Shown piece after piece: positions 1 through 9,422 of a stretch of 42,249 bases of DNA (position 1 is its first letter; every line of letters starts with the position of its first letter). A model generated the notes under the pieces. It did no database searches. It was not told the DNA's origin and worked only from the letters and a program-made list of their open reading frames with translations. The DNA comes from Chromera velia (Eukaryota; Sar; Chromeraceae). The stretch lies in assembly GCA_018398765.1 (NCBI GenBank), contig JAHBMJ010000420.1, positions 1-42,249 of the forward strand, in the 5' to 3' direction. A program made the translations under genes and the position numbers.

Positions 1-1343
1 ATAAGGCGCTTCCACGCGCCTTTAAAACTACTGTCGTCTCCTTCGCCTTCAAAGTACGACATAACAACCTTACAAAGCGCAGCAAACCCTTTTGGTAAGC
101 AAGCGTCAGAGGAGTGTGGCTATCCTCCGATCTTGCCTCAAGGTCAGCACCCAGCTCAGCGAGGGTCTACACTACCTTCAGGGATCGCTCTGCATGCTTC
201 ATCGAGCGTGCGTATCTGATCACTTCGGCAACAGGAGGGTGAAGTGTCTTCTTCCCCCCCACGGTCTGTTCTGATCCATTCAGATTTGCACCCCCCCTTT
301 TGCACAGGAGATGCACGAGATTGGGGTCTCCATAGAAAGAGGCCTTCATAACGGGAGATTCTTAGCAAAGGGGAATTTGAAGGGGAGACGATTTATACGA
401 AGGGTCCGGGAAAGCGAGTGGGCAACGCGCTCCATGACTAACTAGGACTTCTGCAACATCAAAGATGAGGTAGGCTGCTTGCAGAGGGGCCAACAACTCC
501 TCTCTCTGGTTCTTCGGGGAGTGCGGACGCACCCGTTCATTCAGATTGGCCTCCTCTTTCAGCAACAGAGAGATGAGAGACGCTGGAGGCACAAAGTCTG
601 CACTGAAGGCTGCCCCTATGGGGGAACATAGCTCCTGCACCCCCGTCATTCCCTCTCCCCCTCTACCAACAATTCCTGCATTGACACCCTTCTTCAGGAG
701 TGTCTCTACACTCTTTTCTAGAAGCAAGAAGGAAGCAAGCATAAGAAGTGTACGACCATCTTGCCCCCTTCGCTGGAAATCTGCCCCAGGGGCCCTACGT
801 CTGCGAGAAGGTCAAGAACAGGAGACAGCATATCGTCTATGGCAGAAGAGACTTCAGAGATTCTCTCTGGTCTGAAATAATATAAAGAGTCGGCTGCCAT
901 TTAAATGAGAGGTGCGAATACCCCCAAAGTTAAACATCGGACTTTGTGTGGATCCGCACCCCCCCGAACTTCCAATAGAATTCTGGCCGCTTCAGCATCT
1001 TTTTTAAGGCACGCGAATTCAAATGCTGAAATGAAACTAACGTTATCAGGATCCCCAGGCATGAACGCCCCTTGCATCTTCCAGTCGAAACACCGGGTCC
1101 CCGCCTCTCTCGACGACTCAGTGAGATGCCAAAGCAGATGCAGCCCTTTTTCGCATCGGTCAAAGGCCGCTTCACCCTGACGGACCAAAGCGACAAGGTG
1201 GTCCAACAATGTTATGAGCGGCATCTGCGTGTACTTCACGGAGGGGTGTGCACCGGTTTGAAATTTGTAGGACCACCCGTACACATCGACTCGCACCCCT
1301 GCGTCAACTATATATCGTCTCCGCGCAATCGAAGTACCCAGCT
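1..1343 (-). pseudogene. Ankyrin-repeat protein, decayed
   Basis: Read on the minus strand, most of this stretch translates into ankyrin-like repeats, for example GRTLLMLASF followed by VETLLKKGVNAG, AARILLEVRGGADPHK, and TLAELGADLEARS followed by HTPLTLAYQKG. The helix-turn-helix pattern with G-A-D/N turns is clear. The frame is broken: in-frame stops lie at 901-903 (TAA), 362-364 (TAA) and 167-169 (TAG), each in the middle of repeat text. A one-base shift is needed near 775-805, where LLADVG must continue as GADFQRR. The 5' edge may be a splice acceptor near 1340, and the left end runs out of the window. Ankyrin repeats bind proteins, but no partner can be inferred. One break could be a sequence error. 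Four within 1.3 kb make a pseudogene the best reading. Confidence 0.75.
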
Positions 1344-2599
1344 GAAATCAACAACGATAAAAGCGGTTCGCTTTATGACGCAAACGGAAATTGGGGTGAG
1401 TGATGCTGCACAAACAGGGGGTTATCCCCAAATCACGTATCTGGCTTTACAATTCCATTTTCAAGGAATGTAGTAAGACGAGGTTACATGAGTTTGAGAA
1501 CGGATGCCACTGAAATTTCTCTAGGGTATGATACTCTGCAGACACTTTACAATATACAGAGAGTTCTAGCAGCAAAAACTGCATTTGATACATTTATTTT
1601 CACCCGTTCACATCTTTTTTTGAAGAGAAACATCTTGATATACAAGAAAAATACGTTTTCAGGGTGGTTCAAAAAAAAGGGGGGGGGTTCTGCATGGTTA
1701 CAGGTTGGGTGCTAATGTTGGTTCCAGCTCTCCATACGATAGTGGTTCTTGAACCGATGAACTCATAATGAGAACTTCTGGAACTCATCTGAACCATCAA
1801 AAATCAAAGCAATTCTTAGTTCCATAAAGTCTTTCATGCAAAAAAACTCAAAACAAAGTGAAATAAATATAATATAAGGTCTTATCATTTGGTTCAAGGG
1901 GGGGGTGTTTTAGTTCTTGAACCGCCAGAACCGGTAAATCAGAACTTTTCTTGGCACTAACATGTTTTTGAGTGTTTTTAGGTTAAAATTGTTCAAAAAC
2001 TGGTAAATTTTTCATTTTTATTTGGTTTTTTTGGTCCAATAACTACAAAAAACATGTTTTGACATGTTGATGTGTTGTATGCGGGATGAAAGGGGGGTAT
2101 TGCTAAGTGAAACTGACTAACGAGGCTCAAGAGTGTCATACCCTAGAAATTTTTTGACTCAATGGGGTGTCACCCTGACGTGTCAAGAAGTCGATACACT
2201 TGTCAGAGGTTGGAAACTTTCGAAGCACGCTGCTGAGAAGAAACGGATATCGACCAGATATTTCAATACGAAGATTTGCTAAAGCATTTTTAAGTCATCG
2301 CGTTCCAAACACAGCTCTAGGAGCTTCCATATCTCTTCTCTTTTAAAGATAGTGACAAACCCTGTACAAACACTCCCGAAACTAAGAGAGGTGGGATTAT
2401 CCCTCAAGGCCAAAAGTTCTTTCGAGATAGAGGAGATTTTCCAAAAACCCCGAGGACCAAGCACGCCGCTGGTAAAGAACAGTCGGGGGACCTCCGAGAA
2501 ACGAAAGACCTCCGAGTGCATTTTGATCGTCAGCTATGTTACACAACAGCCGATATGTTCGAGGGGCAGCCTCAAAATAGGGTATTTACAGTCGAACAG
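1344..2599. other. AT-rich intergenic DNA
   Basis: No convincing gene. The stretch 1700-2060 repeats short words such as GTTCTTGAACC and GGTTCAAG in both orientations, separated by T-rich tracts. A short minus-strand open frame near 2279-2521 shows no family signature. Confidence 0.5.
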
Positions 2600-3122
2600 T
2601 GATCAAAGAAGAGCGCTGGCGATCGCTACCGTCGATCGATGATCGATCGTCGATGGAATGTCGATAGAGCAGCATGGAGCAGCTGTGAGCATTGAAGCTG
2701 CCATCATTTTCTGACTTCTTCTCGAAATTCTTATTAATAATTAATTTCCTAATTCAATGGTGCGTCATGGTGCATGCATGCGCCGCGATCGGATCGACCC
2801 TGTTTTTTTTTTGGTACGCGGCGGCGGCGGCGCGCGGGAGAGCTTCGTCGGATGGCGGCGCCGGCCGGCCGCATCATGCACTGCCGCGATCATGCACTGC
2901 CGCGGCAGTGCAATTAAGCTAGCACAATTGACAGCTAGTACGTCGTCACCGCCCGTCAGAGAATCTGTTGAGTGCGGACACACACAAGGTGCACGAACAG
3001 AAACCAGATAGCTGATCCAGCCCGGTGGCCTGTGCATGGTGATCTTTGCACAAGTTGATCACATCTGCTTCTGGATACCGCGTCCGTCTCCCAGTCGATC
3101 CGTCTACATCTGAATTCTCGTG
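2600..3122 (+). promoter_or_regulatory. GC-rich upstream region of the E2-UBL gene
   Basis: This region switches from AT-rich to strongly GC-rich just before a gene start. It holds clustered CGATCGAT words (2618-2655), a TGCATGCATGCG block near 2770, a (GCG)n run near 2818-2832 and the palindrome described separately. The position, 220-500 bases before the start codon, suggests a promoter. No transcription start is visible. Confidence 0.45.
2873..2912. repeat. Tandem half-site making a 20-bp perfect palindrome
   Basis: A 16-base unit, ATCATGCACTGCCGCG, occurs twice in exact tandem (2873-2888 and 2889-2904). The second copy runs into its reverse complement, giving the perfect palindrome TGCACTGCCGCGGCAGTGCA at 2893-2912. 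It lies about 210 bases before the start codon at 3123, so an operator-like dimer-binding site is plausible. That role is inference. Confidence 0.6.
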
Positions 3123-4670
3123 ATGGCACGGGTCAGACTGCAGAAGGAACTGAGAGACCTAGAGGATCTCCCTCTTGTTTCAGTGTTGGTGAAGGAAGAC
3201 TACTTCAAGTGGAGAATTGAGATGAAAGGCCCCGTGGGGACTCCTTATGAGCAGAAGATTCTCTGTCTTCGTCTTGAGTTCCCGACAGATTATCCTTTCC
3301 GACCCTTCAAGATGTACTCTGTTGACGCACAGCCAAAGGAGCAAAGACTGCACTCCCACCCCTCCCTCGGTTGGGACGCTGGCTTCCCTGCTGGGTTCCC
3401 TGAGTCCCTCCTTCCCTTCTGTGGCTACACAGGAGAGGACTGGACCCCCACGATCAATGTGAGGAGAGTCCTTGTGGAGTGGTTGAGTCCTCAACTGACC
3501 GTGTGTGCCTCCCAGACCGAATTTCTCGACTACTTCAAAAACGACGGGGCGGTTGGAGTCTTCAGGGAAAGACCTGAGAGCATGCGACCGGAACTGGAAC
3601 CCCTACCACCGGGTACGCAGCCAGTCGCGGTGAACCAGTTTGGCCGCACTTTTGAGGTGGGTACATTTCATACTTTCATCATGATACGCACATACATTTT
3701 GATCTGTTGGCTGTGTGCCCTGGCATGCTGGCAGCGTTTGCAGATGGAAGTGCGTATGACTTTTACCTTTTTTTAGAAACTGAAAATTGCCCTATCTCTA
3801 TCTTGTCTTTCTCTGTTTATAGAGTAAGAGTGGCCGTGTGACTTTCATACGTAGCCATCCATTTGTTTGTGGCTGTACCGGGCCTCCCTCATTCAGCCAG
3901 CTGTGCTGCCCCTTTTACATTCTCTCACAGTTTTTGTACACCCACAATCGACAACCCAGTTTCGTTGCCCCTCGGTCAATTCTCCTCATTTTCTCTGCCC
4001 ATCCACATGTTCCTGTGGAGAGAGAGATCTCTCCGGCCTTCTTGTTCTGGTACTCACTGAATGCCTCGCTCACTTCTTTCAGGTTGGCCCTTTCCCTGCC
4101 TACGCGACTGTCTATCAATTGAAGCGCGCAGTGGAGGCCAAGGAAGGGATCCCCTCCGGATCGCAACGGCTGCTGTATGGAGACCGGGAGTTGAGAGAAG
4201 AGTGGAAACTGGAGGACTGCAACATTTATCCCTCCAGCAGTCAGAGTCCGGAAGTGACTCTCCTCCCCCGTCTGACTGTTGAATGCCGAACCGTGAAGGA
4301 GGGAAACGAGTGGCTGGTTGAGTTGGCAGAAAAGGATTGGGATGAATTCTGCAGAAGGGCTGCTGAGGTCCTCGGAGAGATGCGGAGATTGGTCTTGCGG
4401 TTATTTCTCCTTTTGCAGCAGAAACGGGCGAAGCGTGCGGATTCTGCTCAGCCGTATCATTCCCCTTCTTGGCGGACAGTGACGGGCAGCTTGTCTCCTT
4501 TCGCGGCTGCCGGCCTGATTGTGACTCTGCATCGTTGTACTGAAGGCAAAGAGGAGAGAAGACTGCATGGGAAAAGGGAGCAGGGGGATCCAGAACCTAA
4601 TCCAGAACTGCCTCTCTGCCGGGAGGTACAACTTACAGGCATCAGACAGCTTGTGACCTCCTTTCTGTAG
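3123..4670 (+). CDS. UBC (E2)-like domain fused to a ubiquitin-like domain
   Basis: Two exons, 3123-3656 and 4083-4670, are joined by an intron with donor GTGGGT and acceptor TTTCAG. They encode 373 residues. Residues 1-125 follow the E2 fold: RLQKELRDLE at the N terminus, GPVGTPYE, FPTDYPFRPFK, HPS at 79-81 where E2s have HPN, Cys100, then DWTPTINVRRVL matching the usual W-S-P-A-L-T-I stretch. Cys100 is seven residues before Trp107, not the usual eight, with an insertion before it. Residues 171-243 are ubiquitin-like: KEGIPSGSQRLLYGDREL aligns directly with ubiquitin's KEGIPPDQQRLIFAGKQL. The splice falls inside this domain and restores its beta strand (FGRTFE + VGPFP). About 130 further residues match nothing I recognise. 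The protein presumably acts in ubiquitin transfer or binding; whether it is catalytic is uncertain because the active-site region is altered. No membrane or targeting segment is seen. Confidence 0.8.
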
Positions 4671-5427
4671 TTCCCTTCTATTAGCTGGTCCAGGGCGGGA
4701 CCTGTCATCTCTCAAAAATTCTAGCAAAAAGTTCGAATCTAGATTCAAATATATACAATTAAGCAACTAGTATTCTTGCCAACTGCTAGACCAACTCTAG
4801 AGACTAACTAAATATAAGCAGTTAACCAAAAAAAACAAATTAAAGAAATAAAAGCTGAAGTTTAAAGTTTTAATTCAAGTAAACTAATACCAGGTTGATT
4901 AACCATCTTAAATTAGTTTGTGACTGTTTGCCTCTGCACCATGCATATACTCAGTCTAGTATATATGTAGCTGAATTAACACTGAGTTCAAATCATTTTA
5001 GAGTTCTGAGTTTGTTCTATAGAGCTTGTTTCTAGCTAGTAGTCTTATTTAAAACAATGAAATTGTGTTGTCAGACTAAAATTGTAAAAAAAAAAAATTC
5101 GAGATAAATCAACAGTTATATATACTAGCAACTAGTGATAGAACCTAGGATGGAACTAGGGATGGAACTAACAGTAGTCTAACACTGGTATACAAATGAT
5201 AATTTATAGTTTTACATTACTAGTGTAATTTACCACTAGGAATTTTCTTAAGAATTTCAATGTGACTTTTAAAGCTAGTTTTAAAGCCATGGCGCACTAC
5301 AATTAGAAATAGAATTAGAGCCAAACTCATAATTTAGCTAACACTAGCCTCTTAAAGAGTTTTACTTCTGATCACGAGGGCCACCCAAGTCATACCGGAA
5401 CATGAACTTTGAATCACATAGTCTTTC
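4671..5427. other. AT-rich, CTAG-rich intergenic island
   Basis: Between the 3' ends of two convergent genes lies about 750 bases of strongly AT-rich DNA. The words CTAG, ACTAGT and GGAACTAG recur densely. No open frame with family character is seen. Similar islands recur elsewhere in the window. Confidence 0.55.
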
Positions 5428-6781
5428 TTAAATAATATGTTCTTCATCCACTGTAAAGAATGGCACAACATCTTGCATTGGAGGGACCTCGTCCGGCTCA
5501 TATGGTTTCAACTGCCGCGCCTCTTCAGGCTTCTTTGGTTTGTTCTTCTCCCAGTACGCTCTCAAAGTCTTGGCCTGATCCTTGATGTTGTCTGCCGCTC
5601 CCCAGTTGATCGGGGCCTTCGTCGGTAACGCCTCTGGAATGACCTCGTAGGGCGATATGAACGCGTCCTTTGACGGTTTCACGTCCTCTAGACTGCCCGG
5701 GGGGGAGGTGAAGATAGGAACGTTGTCGTATGTGACTGTGGGGGGGGTGCGGATGGGGTCCAGCTCTGTGCAGACTCGAATGACCTCATCCAGAACGGCG
5801 CGTTCTCGGATCCCTATCCACTGATCTGCACGCCCACCCATAGCCAGGCAACAATTTCATGCACTCCAATCTTCGTCTGCAACTTGAATAATTTCTCTTT
5901 CTACCTCGCTCTGTCTATGGTAGTGGATGGGTGGGTCGGCGGGTGGCGTGTGTGTGTTTGGGGGCGGCCACTCGTATAGACTTATACTTATTGTCTCATA
6001 TCTGGCTTTCGGGCTTTGTAGCCCATGGCTCTTTCCGTGCAGTTGCACGCTGGAATCGCGAAGGAAAACCGCCCCTGCAGATGAGGAATGCATTTCTGGA
6101 GAGCTCACGCGGCTTTTAAAGTGACTCCATCCCGCCCCTTTCAGCCCTTTAATCTTTCATCAAAACTGTATATACCTTCTTCGTGCTCCATCCCTTTCTG
6201 CTGGAAGGAAGAAAGGGCACCCAGTCATTCTACTGCCGTGCAAGAGAGGCAAAAAAAGGGAGATCAGAATCCCAAAATTGAGATCCAAGGAAGGAGTCAT
6301 TGCGACATACATGCACTTGAGCAGAAAGAAGAATCATCGTTTCCGACATAGAACGTCGAACAGCGATTCCGGAATGGAATCTTTCAGACACTTACCCCCT
6401 GCGCCTCTGTACTTGAGAAGCTCCACGGCCATGTTCTGAAGCTTCGAGAGGCCCTCAATATTCTTCATTGCCGCCCGGATCACCTCTTTTCGTTGGGCGG
6501 GGGTGGGAATCTGCACTCTCAGAAAGGAAGGAGAAAAGACACCCCTGTCCGAAACCAAAAGAGTCGAACGACTGCCGATGCGTGCGGGTGAGGATGAAGT
6601 AGGACTTTCTGCATTTGGGTGCAAAGTGTTTTCCACAGTCGATGCAGGAATATTTTGTCTCGGCAGATGAAGACGAGGACGAGTGGGCTCAAAGAAAAGA
6701 CGAAGGAAGAGAAAGACGCTGAGAAGGAAGGAAGGAAGGAAGGAAAGAAAGAAAGAAAGAAAGAAAGAAAAAAAGAAAGAA

Positions 6782-6818
<37 letters not shown>

Positions 6819-8864
6819 TGAATCTATTTGCAGGAAAGTGACTGAATAGGCTCAATTTTGTTCGTGTCGATTCTAATCGATCGGTTGGTTTCGGCTTTCC
6901 GGCTGACTTTGAAGAGGAAGGCGATGGTTCTGATGTAGTCAACCTTTCCGTCCTCTGTCATCTTCATCTCTGCAAGCAGACTGAGAAAGGACAGGACAGA
7001 GGAGAGGGGGTCTCCTGCATGGGTTCGGCTGCCATTTTCTCTCTTTTGAGCGCAGAACCAGAAACAAAGTACGCATCAAATAAGAGGAACTCAAAGGGCT
7101 CAAGCAACTTGGAGGGAGAGGTCTGTGCAGAGGCGGAGTGAAGTCGAAAGAGTGCGACCGGAGGAGGCTGGAAGGAAAAAAAATGAAGGCGGGAGGAAGG
7201 AGAAAAAAAAGAGAGAGGGATGTGCGTACAAGGGTCAGAGAGACGGGAACACAGGCAGGTGTAGAGGCAGGGAGACACACGGAAAGGTGTCCAGAAAAGA
7301 GACACACTGACATCCAGCGAACACTCATCCACATACACATACACATACGCGCGCACACACATACACACAGAGAGAGAGGGGGGGGAGAGAGAAAACAAAG
7401 AGCAAGAGCAAGTGCAAGAGAGAAAGAGTGTGTTCGTATATGTCTGTGTATATATCTGTGTGCGTGTGTGTGTATGTGTGTGAGATGAAGGGGGCAAAAA
7501 CAATTCGGAACCCAGGGCCGAGGAGAAACAAAGCTGTCCCGATTATTCGAAATTCTCCGTTCTTCCAAATTTTTTCCGCTCTGTCCTGTCCTCTGATGAG
7601 AATTTCTTCTCACTACCACCGGAAAGCAACAAATACGACTAATCCATTGGCTTACCGGTTTTTCAGATGTCCGAGAACGTACAAAGTTTCGGACCCCTTA
7701 GATTTGTCAGGTTCCCCCCCCGCCTCCCTGATCTGTTCTCTCTTCTGTTCCCTCAATTCTTCTGCTGCCTTCATCAGTTTGTCCAAGTACTGAAAGAAAT
7801 TTGAGTCCAAGTAGCGAGCACGACACAACTCCGCAATCTTGGCGTCGAAAGTTCCCACACCCTCCTGCGCACACACAGACAATTAATAGATTTTAGTACC
7901 AAACACGTTGAATGGATTGTGATGGCAACTCAGTGTAGGAAACAGAAGGCAGCCTTCGGGCACACAATCTCCACTTCCGCTGCCAAATAAGAGAAAGAAA
8001 GCACGGATCCGAGGCTGTTTCAGGTACATGTATGAGTCTCTCTCTCCTGTGCAGATGCATATAAATCCTCTCTCCTGGACCTCTCTGCCTGTCTTTTGTT
8101 CCGTTGGACTTTCACCGTCGTGCCTGTGATTTCATTGAGCACTGAACAGCCTGTGAAAGGACGAAAGTTGCAAGAGAAGTCAGATAACAACGGTTCAATT
8201 GCACTTGGAAGGCAGGTGAATGAAAAACGGAACCCTGGTGATCTCTTTGTTCTGAAGAATTGCTTTCCCTTCCTTTCTTTTCCTTTTTGTTTTTTTCGGG
8301 GATACCTCATTTCTTTGGTTGGCCTCCCTCTTCAAAGCCCACTCTATGATTCCCATCATTCAGCCCTTCCCTTCTTACATTGAGCGCTTCAATGATTTCC
8401 GCCAGTCTCTTCTGTGCGTACATCTCCCGCCATGCCTTTATGCGGGGGGTGAAGTATTCCTCTATCAACAAAATCTGCTGCAGTTCGTACTTATCCTTCA
8501 AGTCCGATGAGAAGTGCTTCGCTGTTTTGATCACACTCTCCCACAATTTGCCTTGCACAAGAAGATGCAAACTCTCCAGAATTGCCTCTTGAAGATCGGG
8601 ATCCTTCTCTATCTGATCCACCCCCCCTTTCAGAACTATGGCCCTGATCAAATCTGTTATGACCCCCTTCTGCGCTAGAATCTCAACCTCGGCGTTTGGA
8701 TCGTACCCCGGCATCACTTGGTACTGCAGCTGCGTCCGCTTTTCCCGCGGTGTGCGACGCAATGACATGTGTCGTCTCGGAGACGGCGAAGACTTCAGAG
8801 AGAACGGGAGTGCACCGAACAAACAACAGAACGGCAACACAAGCCGAAAGACAAAACCCGACAT
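5428..8864 (-). CDS. Predicted plastid-targeted protein of unknown function
   Basis: Five minus-strand exons join in frame: 8864-8379, 7864-7656, 6980-6908, 6510-6396 and 5825-5428, giving 426 residues. Donors are GTAAGA, GTAAGC, GTCAGC and GTAAGT, and every acceptor is AG; exon 3 follows a long pyrimidine tract. The start is the first ATG of the open frame. It opens a hydrophobic signal peptide (FVFRLVLPFCCLFGALP), followed by F and a Ser/Arg-rich stretch (SPSPRR, SLRRTPREKR). That is the bipartite leader typical of red-lineage complex plastids, with Phe near the predicted cleavage point. The mature part is helical and charged, with a Pro-rich C-terminal third (TPPTVTYDNVP, KPKKPEEARQ). I recognise no catalytic motif or named family. 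The short third exon and weak GTCAGC donor are the least certain parts. It is divergently paired with the TGS1 gene. Confidence 0.7.
6724..6816. repeat. GGAA/GAAA simple repeat inside an intron
   Basis: A run of (GGAA)n passing into (GAAA)n lies wholly within intron 3 of the predicted plastid protein gene. On the transcribed strand it is pyrimidine-rich. Confidence 0.9.
7322..7490. repeat. CA/GA/TG simple-repeat cluster inside an intron
   Basis: Consecutive (CA)n, (GA)n and interrupted (TG)n tracts fill part of intron 2 of the predicted plastid protein gene. They account for the spurious open frames on both strands here. Confidence 0.85.
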
Positions 8865-9418
8865 CGCTTGGCCCGGCAAAATGGATCTGGGAAGATAAAG
8901 TCTCCAGAGTAGAGACAATCAACGAAAAACACGACAGAATGGACTTCTGAAAGTGCGGAAGAGAAAGGAAGTCACGTTGAAGGGCCAACGGTTGCCCCAA
9001 CAAATCACAATCCCTTTCCGAACACGCGCCCTTTCGCCAATGAAACAACTTGCACCCGACAATGGGAGGCAGCAATTCTGAACGAAGCACTGTCAAGCTA
9101 GGCAGAATGGTGGTGGTCATTCGGTGCTTTGACGAAGCTGACCGTGCTGCTGACGGTGAAACAGTACGACTGCTCGAAAAAGAAATCGATTAATTGCGGT
9201 GGCCGTCTCCGTGGGCCCGGGCCCGCGGCGTCACGTATTTGCGGGATTCATGTGCATGCACTAAACAGTGTTAGAATCCTTCTCGGTTTTTCTCTTCGCA
9301 TGCAACGCTGACGAAACTATTAAAGTGAACGTACGGCACTTCAATGATCTTCAATATATATACTTCATGTGATTCGACGCTTCATGTCTCCGTCTTGCAG
9401 AAAAATGAGTGACAAGCC
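8865..9418. promoter_or_regulatory. Bidirectional promoter region (plastid protein / TGS1)
   Basis: This is the 554-base gap between two divergent start codons. It contains a GC block near 9205-9230, a GTGCATGCAC word near 9252 and a TATATATA stretch near 9354-9361. No discrete start site can be assigned from sequence. Confidence 0.5.
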
Positions 9419-9422
9419 ATGA
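9405..9422 (+). other. Five-codon upstream ORF overlapping the TGS1 start
   Basis: ATG AGT GAC AAG CCA TGA ends at 9420-9422, so its stop overlaps the TGS1 start codon (9419-9421) as ATGA. If present in the mRNA, this arrangement could reduce TGS1 translation or make it depend on reinitiation. The preceding CTTGCAG might instead be an intron acceptor. Confidence 0.4.

Noticed and set aside
2279-2521. 80-codon minus-strand frame
   Set aside because: No family character, and no splice or start context that ties it to a gene.
4728-4745. tRNA-like GTTCGAATC
   Set aside because: No acceptor stem or anticodon arm can be built around it. I found no convincing tRNA or rRNA gene in the window.
7322-7619. 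Long frames on both strands rich in His, Thr, Arg and Cys
   Set aside because: They are translations of CA, GA and TG simple repeats inside an intron.
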